Origin: Pteria penguin
Taxonomy: Eukaryota; Mollusca; Bivalvia; Pterioida; Pteriidae
Direction: 5' to 3'
DNA length: 64,000 nucleotides
Assembly (NCBI GenBank): GCA_035048485.1
Contig: CM068583.1
Span: 44,483,042-44,547,041, forward strand
Below the pieces are notes generated by a model. The model had not been told where the DNA came from, ran no database searches, and worked only from the letters and a program-made list of their open reading frames with translations. Both the position numbers and the translations under genes were made by a program. Shown here in pieces: positions 1 to 41,470 of the stretch (positions within the stretch are counted from its first letter, which is position 1; each line of letters begins with the position of its first letter).

Positions 1-185
1 TTTCGGATGAGACAGTAAAAACCGAGGCCCCGTGTCGTGGTATGCATGGCACGTTAAAGATCCCTCACTGATTTGGGTGGGTCCGTTGCAAAGGTCAAAA
101 TTTGTATGCCCGCATCAGGCAGATGCCGTCACCATATACGTGAAATATTCGTGGTGTGACGTTAAACAAAAATCAATCAGTCAAT
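1..185 (+). repeat. tRNA-derived SINE, body and tail (head lies outside window)
   Basis: This is the body of the SINE family seen complete at 18765-19034. It shows the same order of blocks: 'gagacagtaaaaaccga', 'catggcacgttaaagatccc', 'cagatgccgtcaccatatac' and a tail rich in 'aatcaatcagtcaat'. The tRNA-like promoter head is cut off by the window edge. Short open frames here are only frames through the repeat. Confidence 0.85.
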
Positions 186-1499
186 ATTATCGTTTTAAGT
201 CCTCGTTAATTTCTGCTCAATTTTGAAATTGTTGACTGAGAGCAGATATTTAAAGTCTCTCAAATGACAACCTGTTGTGTTTAAGGTGGTCATGTAAGCG
301 TTATAGACCCATTTCAGGCTTCTTAAGTATAAAATTTTATATCAATAGCTGATTGGATGAAAGAATTTATATTAACTTACAAGTTCAGTTGTCTTGTATG
401 TTTTTTCAGATGGTTTTTTTTTTTTTTTTTTGACTACTTATATATAGTGTACCCAGTTTGTGTATTCTGTTATTAGTCTAGTTAATGAATATACATGTAC
501 ATGTAGTAATTAATGTTTGTTTGTGCTCTTCATTATTTTCAATTAGAAATAAATGAAATGCTTTCATCGTACAATATATATTATTTAAAGATAAGCATTA
601 GTGTATGCCTTGACACTCGACGTTCATTATCGTAAATTTTCTTATTACGGTTTCTCATCAAAAAGTATTAGGTGAATTTTGTTGAAATTCACACTTAATG
701 ATCCTATACTGAAGCAAGACAGTATTAGTTTTTAACAACATGAGCCATGTTATAGATAATACCGGTTAATATTCGTGATGGCATATCGTAGAGGACTCAA
801 TGAATTTACTACCGGCAGTACTCGGAGTGATTACTATAGATCAAGGTTATTCTATATTACATGGGATCTGATCCCTAGAGGACGACCCTATAAATGTTAT
901 TGCATCTCTGTAACATAAAGCGAATATTTTAGAAACATATAGAATTATCCCCCAGTGGTCTAGTTGATTCTGACCAAATTTCAAAGACGTTTTATCTCCT
1001 TGTTTATGAGTCAAATCCATGATTATTCGTTACGGCATCACTTCCTATTATACGAAGTGAATTTTGATAAAAGTATTCCAGATTGACCGCCATGGAAGTC
1101 CAGCGTGTCCCAGAGTGTAACAAGGTGAAAGGTCGTATTCGGAATGGATCGAGCACATATACCTACTATTTCCTGGATCCTACTGTTCTTCCTTTCTTTT
1201 CTCATTGAGTTACCAGTATATTGCAGTCAACACCGGCTGTTTTAATCTGCTACAGGTGTACGTCGTTTTGAGTACAACAATGTCTAACATAGTGTCAAAA
1301 TCCGGGAATCAACCTTGACTTACACAGTAAACCAAGTGCCACTAACTTTCCCACTTCTGTATAATTCATCTTTGACTTAAAATTTTAATTACCAACTTCA
1401 TTGTAGTCTGTGGCCTATGGATTCGACCTTTGTCGAGCAGCTTAAAGGTGTAGTGGTGTTTCTGCCCGAAGCCGTTGCTTCTTTCCACCTTCTACCCCC
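186..1499. other. Intergenic, no feature recognised
   Basis: AT-rich non-coding sequence with a T-run near 415-431. I see no long open frame, exon-like stretch or recognised repeat. Confidence 0.5.
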
Positions 1500-1505
1500 T
1501 TTATT
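1500..1505 (-). terminator. Poly(A) signal AATAAA of the beta-propeller gene
   Basis: AATAAA on the minus strand, about 55 bases past the TGA of the 1560-3014 gene. This is a suitable distance for a short 3' UTR. Seen directly; its use is inferred. Confidence 0.5.
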
Positions 1506-1559
1506 ACTAACAACTGGCCGTCTAGTATGATGTTATACAAACAATATAAACAACTTTTA

Positions 1560-3014
1560 TCAAACAAGTTTAAATACCATGATATTTTCTGGTGTCGATA
1601 TTAAAAGATGATTTGTTTTAGAGTTAAATGTTAAAAAATGAGGATTCCATAAATCGTCTTCCTCGGTCAGAAGTGGTTCATTCTCCTGTCCGTCGCAGCT
1701 GACCTGCAGTAACTGGTGCTGACGATGATCAGCAATCAAAAGATAAGAGTCCATACATAAAACTTCACCTGGCTCGTCTTCTAGACGTACTTGCCAAAGC
1801 TCTTGTCCTTCATATGTCATACTAACAACTCGTCTGTTTCTGATATCGGATATATAAACAATATCTTTATTTGGATCGAGACGAACAAATCGTGAGCTTT
1901 TCAGCGACACTCCGTAACAAGTTTTGATGACGTAACGTTGCTTCCCTTTATCGCTAAGTATCCTTATGCACGCTTTACTACGATTATTGAGGTCACATGA
2001 AATGGCGAAGTTTCTTCGACCGTATGAAATACCAAATCCTTCCCCATTTAACTTAAAACATCTCTGTTGTAAAACAAATCCTTCTTTGTCCACGAAGTAG
2101 AAGAGGACGTTCGTGCCACTTGTCATCGCTACTTCATTACTATAAACTGATGTTATTCCACGACATTCTTCTGATACGAGAATGTCGCAACAAAAAGCAT
2201 AATTTTCATCAAATAATTTTAATTTGTTATTATTCAAGTCTAGTACTAAAGTATATCCGTCAGCAATAGTCGCTAAGCCGTGGACCCAACTCGGTAAGTC
2301 ATCGTCTGGAGCAGTCGCAGGCCAAAATTGTTCAACAAGAGCATTCACTTTAGGCAGTGTACTTCTTTTCCTTGCAGATGCAGGGATGTCTAAACTTATG
2401 TCTTCCGTTCTGTTTACCTCCCCTTTATGTGAACATGATGTTGTGGAGTCCTCCTTGATATGACTACGAATAAGATTCACATCAAGGTGTACGTTTTCTG
2501 TTTGTGTTGGTGTTACGGACAATAGCGTGATAGCATTGGCAGACTGTGTAAATCGCTCTTCATTTATATCATTTCCTTGAATTGCTTTCGTCTTGCTGTT
2601 CATATTTACTGCATTTGTTATTGATGATGGGTGTATACTTTTGGCGAGACTTGGTGTTATTGATGATAAAATAATATTGCTGTTTGCTGATTTATCATGA
2701 AGAGGTGTCACCGAAGCTAACGCCATTTCCTGATTTTCTTTGTTTTCATCGTTTAATTCTAAATTTTGAAACTGGTTATCTTTGCTGCTTCCCAAACCAC
2801 AGGTACTTTTTTCTTCATCAGGCAGTTGCTCTTGTCCGTTATCTTTTACACCTTCCAGCGTGTGGTGGTCGGTTACAACTGTACCATTATTTGTCTTTTG
2901 TTTGCTATTTTCAAAAGATGCAATACGTTCAAGTCCACTAAACGGCTCTTTATTTTGACTTGGTTTGATCTGAATGACCTTGATTGCAGCAGTAGTTGAG
3001 CTAGAACTTCCCAT
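1560..3014 (-). CDS. Intronless protein with C-terminal NHL/TRIM-like beta-propeller
   Basis: A 484-residue open frame; an in-frame TAA lies 27 bases before the ATG, so the start is closed off. Residues 1-225 are polar, low in complexity and Ser/Thr/Asn rich, with recurring S-[VI]-T-P motifs (101-104, 118-121, 166-169; a related SSIT at 130-133). The protein opens MGSSSS, which fits the MGxxx[ST] N-myristoylation consensus, so membrane attachment is possible. Residues about 240-484 form successive beta-strand blocks of the type found in NHL and TRIM2/3-like propellers, for example 'VLDLNNNKLKLFD' (257-269), 'DIVYISDIRNRRVVSM' (384-399) and 'YLLIADHRQHQLLQV' (424-438). No RING, B-box or coiled coil is present, so it is not a complete TRIM ligase. 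Many bivalves carry expanded intronless families of TRIM/NHL-like genes. The likely role is protein binding; substrate and pathway are unknown. Confidence 0.85.
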   Translation of the reverse strand: MGSSSSTTAAIKVIQIKPSQNKEPFSGLERIASFENSKQKTNNGTVVTDHHTLEGVKDNGQEQLPDEEKSTCGLGSSKDNQFQNLELNDENKENQEMALASVTPLHDKSANSNIILSSITPSLAKSIHPSSITNAVNMNSKTKAIQGNDINEERFTQSANAITLLSVTPTQTENVHLDVNLIRSHIKEDSTTSCSHKGEVNRTEDISLDIPASARKRSTLPKVNALVEQFWPATAPDDDLPSWVHGLATIADGYTLVLDLNNNKLKLFDENYAFCCDILVSEECRGITSVYSNEVAMTSGTNVLFYFVDKEGFVLQQRCFKLNGEGFGISYGRRNFAISCDLNNRSKACIRILSDKGKQRYVIKTCYGVSLKSSRFVRLDPNKDIVYISDIRNRRVVSMTYEGQELWQVRLEDEPGEVLCMDSYLLIADHRQHQLLQVSCDGQENEPLLTEEDDLWNPHFLTFNSKTNHLLISTPENIMVFKLV

Positions 3015-4476
3015 GCTATCTCTAAATAATCCACAGTTTTATTTCCGCATTTTCAAGAATAAAAATATTTATAAAGTAGAAACACGAAGATCCGAGAACG
3101 TGTGTACCTATGGGAAGTAGAAATTCTGGTCATGGTTAAATGCTTTATAAAATTATTTGCAGTAACTTGATCTGGATTAAAGTTATACCTTGTGGATTTT
3201 ACTTAAAACATTTGTATGTTTAATGTACCTGTCCTTGATCACTTGAGCTCTTTAAATAATCGAAATAAGTTTACAGTTAGGTTCCAAATTACTTGCTATA
3301 GATCTTAAATGACTCCGATAAGTAATTAACAATCATAATGAGAGGTAAAGGTACGATTATATTGTCAGAATCACAACTTGTCCCGCAGAGGTCACGCAGC
3401 TCACCTGATTTAATTTCAAATACCAACCACGAGAGTTGCATGTATTTGAATGTTTTATGTTTTTGATTAGTAGGAATGATCAGACATTTTGAATTCTGCA
3501 TTTGGTTATTCTTGTCCAAACAGCAGACAGAAAATGTCATTTTGTTATATAGCTACTTTTCTATTTTCTTCTAGGCTATTTGTTGTATGCTTGTCGAGGG
3601 TTTTAGCGTTTTATGGCTAAAAGCTGAAGAGCTACTATTGTGACACCCTTGTCTTTGTCCGTAGACAGCCCATATACGTAATATTTTTATGCCCAAGGTA
3701 ATTTCGGGGCAGCATACGGTCGCTATCTTTTCTGTCAGTCTTTTCATCCGAACTCCTATCTTCTCTCACCGTTCATCACAATTTCGTTCATACTTTACAC
3801 AGTTGTCACCCCAACCCCAAAAAGGACATAAGGACAAAGGTCACTTTCTAAAGGTCAATGTCACTCCGAAAATAGAACTTAAATACCAAAAAAAAAAAGG
3901 GGGGGGGGCTTATATATTTTAGTGAATTTTCAACAGGCAATGATCATACTTTATACAAATGTTAATTGTCACTCGGGATATGGGCTTTCAAAGATCAATA
4001 AGGTCATTTATAAAAGGACAACGTCACTCAGCATCTAGAATTTAAAAAAGTAAACCAACCACCCCTTCCTCACTTCTATTACCACCACTACACACACTCA
4101 CACCAAACGGCATATATACTGGCGAATTTTAACGAGCGTCGCTATGTTCTTAATACTTCATATAATTTTACATAATGTAAGTTGTCCACAGTTATAATAT
4201 ACAAACATCTGCGAGTTAAAAATACAAGAAGATAAAATGTTTAAGTATTCGAAGTGATATAATCTTCATTAAAAGCACTAAGCACTATATTTGCTTTTCT
4301 TTTCAAGATTTTTCTGCGAGATTTGATATGTATCTCACAATCCTAAATATTTGGAGACATGAAGGGTTTTATATTTGATGGAGTCATCCATAAGTTTGTT
4401 GCAGTTCGGGGAGCATCAATCACCTGTACTGATTTTCTTCATGTAAATGAGAGTATGACATCCTCTACTTAAGGGG
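3015..4476. other. Upstream and intergenic region, low complexity only
   Basis: This should include the promoter of the minus-strand propeller gene, but no convincing TATA or other motif stands out. An A-run followed by a G-run lies at 3888-3908. Open frames here have no recognisable protein features. Confidence 0.4.
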
Positions 4477-4695
4477 AGCCGGCGTAGCTCAGTCGGTAAA
4501 GTGTTTGACGCGTGACCAAGAAGTCTTGGATACGAGTCCAACCGGCCTTCCGTTGGTTTTTCGGATGATACGGTACTACCGCAGTCACGTTATACTGCTT
4601 CCGATAGGTCATTTGCATGTCTAAATTTCTGTACAATGCGCGAAGCTGATGCAGTCACCACATAAGTGAAATATCTCTGTGTGATGTAAACCAAG
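4477..4695 (+). repeat. tRNA-derived SINE, diverged full-length copy
   Basis: The head reads like a tRNA gene: A-box region 'ggcgtagctcagtcggtaaa' near 4482-4501 and a B-box-like 'tacgagtcca' near 4531. The body contains 'tttttcggatga' and 'gatgcagtcaccacataagt', shared with the other SINE copies, and ends in 'gtgtgatgtaaacc'. It is more diverged than the 18.8-kb copy and no clear TSD was found. It is a pol III retroposon relic, not a working tRNA. Confidence 0.75.
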
Positions 4696-5054
4696 AAAGA
4701 AAGTAACAGACAAATTTATTTTAGGGAAGATGTTTGTATTTCATAGATTTTCCATTGTGACAAGAACTTTCAAATAATATAGATGGATTTACCTGCCCCA
4801 CCCCTCCTTAACTTTTGAGCAATTATGGAAAACATTACATATTACTATGTACATGTGTATTTTGCTTGTAACTTTCACGTTCATTAATTTATAAATATAA
4901 TTATTCAGTCAATCAATTTTCTCTAAAACAAAGATGAAACAATTAATTCAAAATATACAATGAGATGGTAATAAAAATAAAGTTTTGGCGGTCATTTGAA
5001 CGTTTGTTTCTTTCCCTCGTTGATAGAGGAAACGGCCAGTACCTGTTTGAAAAT

Positions 5055-5672
5055 GCCAGTACTACATCTCTCTAGTTCATGCTGTGATAAGGCCCTGGGT
5101 CGTGACATTGCCCTTGGTGGATTCTCCAACGCGACATCTCTCTCGATCTTGCTGTCATAAGGCCTCGGGCCGTCACATTGCCCTCGGTGGATTCTCTCTA
5201 GAGATCATGCTGTAGTAAGGTCCTGGGCCGTGACATTATCCTCGGTGGATTCTCTAGTACGACATCTCTCTAGATCTTGCTATGATAAGATCCTGGGCCG
5301 TGGTATTGCCCTCGGCTGGATTCTCCAATGCGATATCTCTCTAGATCATGCTGTCATCTGGGCCGTGACATTACCCTCCGTGGATCCTCCAGTACGACAT
5401 ATCTCTAGATCTGCTTGTAATAAGTTACTGGGTTGTGACATTGCTCTCAGATGGATTTACCAGTACGACATCTCTCTAGACCTTGCTGTAATAATGTCCT
5501 GGGTCGTGACATTACCCTCGGTGGATTCTCCTGTACATCTCTCTAGACCTTGCTGTAATAATGTCCTGGGTCGTGACATTACCCTCGGTGGATTCTCCTG
5601 TACATCTCTCTAGACCTTGCTGTAATAATGTCCTGGGTCGTGACATTACCCTCGGTGGATTCTCCTGTACAA
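5055..5672 (+). repeat. Minisatellite, about 67-bp unit, about nine copies
   Basis: Tandem units built around 'gacattaccctcggtggatt', 'acatctctctaga' and 'ttgctgtaataatgtcctgg'. The last three units (5535 onward) repeat with an exact 67-bp period and are nearly identical, while units on the left are diverged and some carry internal deletions. The long open frame across it (5230-5613) is a by-product of the repeat. Confidence 0.9.
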
Positions 5673-7640
5673 TACATTACTTTCCAGAGGAAAAACCAAA
5701 AAGGAGGGAGTCATTTTCTTTAAACGTCTTATTAGTCATTGATATTGGCGACATTGGAAAAAATCATTGAATATCCATCTGTTAAAACTAAATCAAACGA
5801 AATCGAAGTATTCATTTATACCTAATTCATAGGCTAATCTAGAATTTTTAATGGGGGTTGCTGTCTCCCATTACTTATGTTTTGTTCTATGTGGTCCAGA
5901 AAGGGCTTGCAGCCGTAAAAATGGTCGAAAATTACCTTTCTTTTGGGGTAAAATTTTCCCACCAAATGGGGTTGCAATCCCTGCATTCTTCCCACCCCTT
6001 ACCTCTAAAACCGCCAATGTACTCATTACAGCTGTGGGACAAGATTACTGTTCTAAACTTGACATGACATACATATAAAGCATATAAAATTATTGCTTCA
6101 GCATTGCTGATAAAGCTTAACGTTTAAAAATGCCATTTTGAAATTGAAAATTAGTATTGAAATTAAACTCCGTAGTACTCATCCTTTGAGATGAAATCTG
6201 TTTGGAGCTTTGTCTTTTGCTATACTTTTAATATCAATAATGAAATACAGAGCTCTAAATATTTTACATTACATTCGTTTTGTTTGTGACTCTCGCCATA
6301 TTTTTTTTCTCCTGTGGGGAATTTGTTGTTTGTGATTACCACCTTTTATTTCACATGGGAAATTTCTGTTAAATTTTAACTGAGGTCTTTTCTTTTAAAA
6401 AGTAACGTATAAGGTTTTCGTATTTAGCACATATGCTCATCGAGACCACAGCTCTGACTGGTATTGTATTTGTTTACCTTGACCTTTGAGGGATTATTTT
6501 AAGAAATTTACCTTGGTCTCATCTTATGAATTCTAAGAAATGTTGTTTCTATAATTTGAATCTATATCATAATCATTTTATGTATGTAGCTTAGTCTGAA
6601 ACATGGAGGAATACAACTTGCAATTCTAAACTTTTTTCAATTTTGTATGATTTCATGACCATAAAAAGTTAGCACGTTAAATATTCTCCAAAACTTGGTA
6701 GAAGCACAAATTAACGTGTGTCGTAATTTTCACAATTATGGTAGAGGAATGCATGCTCTTTAAACATACACTTTCTTCAATATAGGCACGAGTAGTGTAA
6801 ACGAGTTTTGAAGATGGGGCTATTTTCAGAAGTTTTGTCCTGCCACCAAGGACCCTGTGGTGCAGGGATCAATAAATTTACAATTCATGTTCGTCTTATC
6901 CAAAATATTCTTCAATTATGACAAATACCTAAAGTAGCCTTTTGAAGAAAAAATCTAAAATAAGCAATTGTTAATGCACAAAGGACGAAGACCAATTGCT
7001 AAATCAAATTTAAAGTTGTATATTGTGTAAAATTCAATCCCAACAGTCTAAATTAAGTATATATACTAGGGATACATACCCTTACAACGTCAGTAGATGT
7101 GATTCCCTTACTGTAGAGCAGAGAGGTTCCAACGCCTGACGTAGTGTGGATCAGGGACACATGCATAGGGCATTTGGGGAGGGAGTTTCTAATTATTGTC
7201 ATGGGTATAGAACCCCCCCCCCCGGGCCCCTGTTGATAAAATCCTGGACAATTCTTAAATATCTCCCCCCCCCCTTTCCTCCTTTTTTGTGCTTACTATT
7301 CGTACGTAAAGCGAGGTAACTCGCAATGCACATTTTTCAAATTGGGCTTTTTTCCATACATATAAAATCATTCGTTTGTAAAATTACTATTTAGTGACGA
7401 ATCTCTAAATCAATAGGGATATGAAGTTATTTAACTGGCTGTCGAAAGTTTTCTTATATAAAGTAAACAATCTGTTGTTTGTTTAGCTCCATTCTTTAAT
7501 CCAAATAATTATCAAGGAAAATTATCAATCACTTTCAAAATTTTCAATATTCAAAATTGCATGTACGTACATGTAAAGAACTTGCATGCGTATTACTACC
7601 AGATTCTAAATCACGGTAGTAATGTGTTTCATTTGCAATA
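5673..7640. other. Intergenic, no feature recognised
   Basis: AT-rich sequence with C-runs at 7207-7222 and 7264-7274. I found no repeat family shared with the rest of the window and no exon-like stretch. Open frames at 5851-6078 look random. Confidence 0.4.
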
Positions 7641-7652
7641 ACAGATATTTAG

Positions 7653-7907
7653 TTACCCATAAACAAATGGGACCTACCTAAATCTTACCAGAGGAGACTG
7701 GATCTTAATAGTCTTTCTTCCGAAGACCAGATGAAGATGGCTGTTGATCGGAACCCCAGCAAGCCAAGGATGAGTTTGCCTCCAGAAAAAGACGGCAGAT
7801 TTCAACTTCGTTATGTTAGATATATAAATGTATTTATATCTCTTTGGAATCTATTGTCCTACACTTTGGTCGGATTATGGAGCAAAATCGGTTTATGTAT
7901 CGTCTAA
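7653..7907 (+). CDS. Candidate coding exon, unknown protein
   Basis: An open frame runs from just after a TAG at 7650 to TAA at 7905-7907. The part from about 7686 to 7820 has non-random, protein-like composition: charged and polar, including 'RRLDLNSLSSEDQMKMAVDR' followed by a proline-rich KPRMSLPP stretch. The last 30 residues are hydrophobic and could be a membrane segment or read-through into an intron. An 'ag' at 7689-7690 is a possible acceptor, and GT dinucleotides after 7808 are possible donors. An alternative is a 58-residue protein starting at ATG 7731. I do not recognise a family, and it may be a repeat-borne exon. Confidence 0.35.
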   Translation, partial: LPINKWDLPKSYQRRLDLNSLSSEDQMKMAVDRNPSKPRMSLPPEKDGRFQLRYVRYINVFISLWNLLSYTLVGLWSKIGLCIV

Positions 7908-8489
7908 GTCCGTCCATACTGTGTTAACAACATATTATAGGTTTTGTTGTTACTTTTAGCTTTATAGTGGAGGATCTATCAGAGTCTGATGAGATGAAAA
8001 CTGGTTGTATATTCCTTTAACTGAGAAAAATGTCTAAATGAAAAGTTTGGAAACGTCTTGTTAAACCAATATACTTTAAAAGTATTGCTCCATAATGTAT
8101 CATATCGGATATATGTCTGACCAATATCCTGCGCCTCTTTTGTCGAATTAGACTATGTAACCCGATGCCATGTGTCACTGTGAACTTTGGTCCCTTGCTG
8201 CCTTGCTTCTTCGGGTGGTTAAGTTGTATAGGTCAGTTTTCAATCCACACACCAAGGAGATATTGCCGCCATCAAGTGAAATAATCTTGCTGTGGTAAAA
8301 AACAACAAATATACCACTGAATTGTCATGTTTTCTGTGAATGCAAACACAATATCGTAAATGTCTGTAGACGATGTCCCAAGTCAACTCTAATACTGTAG
8401 TCGTCAAATGGAAATTCTTGTGACCTTTTATAACCCTTAGTATTTTCCTTTTCGTTTTGCATGGCTTCAAGTATGTACTCAAGTAAAAT

Positions 8490-8528
8490 TCTCTCTCTTT
8501 CTCTCTCTCTTTCACATACACACACACA

Positions 8529-8562
<34 letters not shown>
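8490..8562 (+). repeat. (CT)n-(CA)n microsatellite
   Basis: A CT-rich tract passes into an ACAC tract with two small interruptions. Open frames on both strands here consist of Ser-Leu or Cys-Val repeats and are not genes. Confidence 0.95.
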
Positions 8563-8564
<2 letters not shown>

Positions 8565-8756
8565 ACTTCTTTTTGGTCCGTGTCGTAGTTTTGAGTCAGT
8601 ATCAAAGAAGATTTATTGTGTGATTATCTGTTTTAATTGGGATTTTCCTCTCACCTATCTTTTGTTCAAGATGGCACCAAAATAGAAATGTAAAGGACAT
8701 GCGCACATTTGATTAGTTCAGCTTGGTTAGCGCCGTCGTTGATCAATCAATTCTAG

Positions 8757-9058
8757 GACAGTGATCAAGAGGTACCGGGTAGTGATTATGATGTCCCGAA
8801 TAGTGATCAAGAGGTCCCGAATAGTGATCAAAAGGTTCCAGGTAGTGATTAAGAGGTCCCGGTTATGACCAAGAGGTCCCATGTAGTGATCAAGAGGTCC
8901 CGTGTTGTGACCAGGAGGTCCCAGGTCGTGATCTACAGATCCCGGGTAGTGACCAAGAGGTCCCAGGTAGTGATCAAGAGTCCCTGGTAGTGCTCAGTAG
9001 TGATCAAGAGGTCCAGGGTAGTGACCAGGAGATCCCAGGTAGTGATCAAGAAGTCCCA
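8757..9058 (+). repeat. Minisatellite, about 21-bp unit with TGATCA
   Basis: About 14 imperfect copies of a unit close to 'agtgatcaagaggtcccggg'. Most copies keep the palindrome TGATCA; variants change it to TGACCA or TGATTA. There is no coding frame across it. Confidence 0.9.
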
Positions 9059-9165
9059 GATTCATTACAACGGTAGCTCATCAGTGTCCAGTCCTTCAGA
9101 GAGAAAAAAGGTATACATCGAGGTCTCGAGTCGCCACAGATGTGCTTAAAAACAATACTCACTGC

Positions 9166-9240
9166 TTCTGGTAAATTTGTTGCATAGGTCTAAATTTCTG
9201 TGCAAATAATTTAAGTAACAATCTAGGTGTGACGTAACAC
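9166..9240 (+). repeat. SINE tail fragment
   Basis: 'gcataggtctaaatttctgt' and 'ggtgtgacgtaacac' match the 3' half of the tRNA-derived SINE at 4477-4695 (compare 'gtctaaatttctgtacaatg'). The head is missing. Confidence 0.5.
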
Positions 9241-9264
9241 GGTTGTACCAATTATCGGACGGGA

Positions 9265-9298
9265 CAATTGTATTGTATTGTATTGTATTGTATTGTAT
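9265..9298 (+). repeat. (TATTG)n microsatellite
   Basis: About six perfect copies of a pentanucleotide, directly downstream of the SINE tail fragment. This is consistent with a microsatellite that grew from a retroposon 3' tail. Confidence 0.9.
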
Positions 9299-9839
9299 GT
9301 CGGATGACGTATGGAAATAAACAACTTAGAATTAAACTGAAATGATGAGTGTAATTTTGAAATTCATGTATCATTAAAATACTGATTTGTAATTTATAGT
9401 TGTAGTCCGTTATCGTAAACAAATTTAAAACTCAGAAGAACAAACAGACCAAACCCAAACAAACAAAACAGAAATCCCCCCTTTTAAAGAAAAACAAACA
9501 AACCCCCCCCCCCCCCCCCCCACGCCCGAAAAAAAAAAAGAAAAAACAGATCGTTAATGAAATCATTATTAAAATTTTTATCTCATTCTCGTTCTTCAAG
9601 AATTTTGTTGAATAAATGTTAGACCAACACCACCTCTAAAATAAGTACAAAAAATCTGTCTGACTAGCATAGATGTTTACTCGATATAATTCTCTCCTTT
9701 ATTGAACCCAATTAATATTAAATTCAAAATATTTTCACTTTGATTCGAACCGTTTATGATTCTGTAGGAGTAAGTAGGTCAAATTTTGCTGTCTGTGAAT
9801 GAACTATTTCTTGTCCGTGGAAGAATAATACTTAGTGTG
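9299..9839. other. Intergenic with homopolymer tracts
   Basis: Long C-run (about 9505-9521) followed by an A-rich tract (about 9530-9546). Nothing else recognised. Confidence 0.5.
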
Positions 9840-10054
9840 ACATCATCAAGAACACTATTCTGATTGGTCAATGATGACCTAGCTTATGAATATTCAAAAT
9901 ATTTCACGTGTTTTGGGGTTCAGGTAAACAACCAATCATTATCGACTCTGTACCAAGCGATAGCCAGCCCGCGCAGTGTGGCTGTTCAACATTTGTATAT
10001 ATCGACATAGAAATTGTAAAGTGATATTTAGACATAGTGACAATACGATCTAAA
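9840..10054 (+). promoter_or_regulatory. Putative ANP32 promoter and 5' UTR
   Basis: Immediately upstream of the ANP32 ATG are an inverted CCAAT box (ATTGG, 9863-9867), an E-box CACGTG (9905-9910) and a direct CCAAT box (9932-9936). No TATA box sits at a usual place. CCAAT boxes plus an E-box are common in broadly expressed genes. The transcription start cannot be placed by eye. Confidence 0.4.
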
Positions 10055-40189
<30,135 letters not shown>

Positions 40190-40840
40190 GAAAAAGAATG
40201 ACTTATGATTATTGTGTATAAATTGTACAAATTCAGCACTGTCAGTCCCGCTCCCTCTTCTCAGGAATGTCACTTTGGAGACGGACGATAATCTAGTGTG
40301 TGACCTTCAGTAGGCTTCTACAACATGTTTGTTCGTTACTAGAAAGTTATGTTACAGTTGATTTTCTTGACAGTTCTTTTCCCTTAGAAAATCTAGGTAT
40401 CATTACACAGGATCAATATTTATATGTACATCAGTTATGTTTAAGATATATTTTCAAATGGAAAGAATCCACATTCCACCAGCACAAGTATAGTGTTACA
40501 AAGACTGGTTTAGTTCTTAGAAGTACCTTTGTGAATACATAATGGATGGAAGATCATTGATGGGGAGCATGCATTGTAAAATAGTCCATGTTTAGAAGTC
40601 ATACCATTTTTATCGTGTTGGACATAATTTTGTGTAAATGAGTGGTACAAAATGGATGGTTGCAATCAGAAGAAAGATTACATGGCATTTGAATGTTTTT
40701 TTTACAATATTAGATACCTTTGTGATGAATGTAATGGTATGTATATGGCCAACACTTTTACACTTTTCACGATTCACTCATTCTGATCATATTGCTTTTG
40801 TCCATTACTACAGCAAATAAATATTTATTAATGCAAGATT
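40190..40840 (+). other. ANP32 3' UTR with poly(A) signal
   Basis: AATAAA at 40816-40821 is the first well-placed poly(A) signal, so the mRNA likely ends near 40835-40845. Further AATAAA sites exist downstream. Open frames at 40300-40542 and 40638-40820 fall in the UTR and lack protein features. Confidence 0.6.
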
Positions 40841-41180
40841 TTTCTAAAGTGATGACGAAAAAGGTGTTTCGAGGTTAATTACATTGATGTACAAGTTGTA
40901 ATTATTTACAGATGATGTATTGCATTATATCTCACTGCTGGAATACATCATGATACAAATTGAAAAGTGTAGGCTCAAATTGTAAATAATCATTAACATG
41001 CGCTACTTCAAAATTAAAGATATTTTACACAGAAAATTGTTAATGGTATTTATTAATCTGTTTAGATATTCCTATTATGGTATGACATATTGCATCTGCC
41101 TGTGGGTCTTCCGAAAGAGATATTATCAATTATATATGAATTTAGGTGTTTGGTTATTTGAGAAAAAAGTATGATTAGAT

Positions 41181-41457
41181 TGATTGATTATTGTTTTACG
41201 TCACTCCACGATTATTTCATGTATATGGTGACAGCATCTGCCTGATGCATTGCATACAAATTTAGACCTTTGCAACAGATCCACCCAAAGCAGTGAGGGA
41301 TCTTTTACGTGCCACGCCTACCATGACACGGGACCTCGGTTTTTTACTCATCCAAAAGACAGAACACCAGTGTGCCCAGGGTGGGAGTCGAACCCGGGAC
41401 CTCATGATTACGGGCCGAGCATTTTATCCACTAGGCCACACTGGCATAGTATGATTA
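41181..41457 (-). repeat. Full-length tRNA-derived SINE (minus) with 13-bp TSD
   Basis: In reverse it has a head 'ggcctagtggataaaatgct', a B-box 'gggttcgactccca' and the same body as 18765-19034, ending in an (AATC)n tail. AGTATGATTAGAT flanks both sides (41168-41180 and 41458-41470). It lies about 340 bp past the likely ANP32 mRNA end. Confidence 0.92.
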
Positions 41458-41470
41458 GATATCCATACAA

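Noticed and set aside
5230..5770. 127-residue frame with repeated 'TLPSVDSP' motifs
   Set aside because: It is the 67-bp minisatellite read in one frame; units shift frame and no homologous protein features appear.
7987..8010. Second hammerhead core candidate 'ctgatgagatgaaaac'
   Set aside because: The space between the two core boxes is too short for a stem II and no stem I partner was found.
8240..8685. Open frames on both strands across the CT/CA tract
   Set aside because: Translations are Ser-Leu, Cys-Val or Thr-His repeats from a microsatellite.
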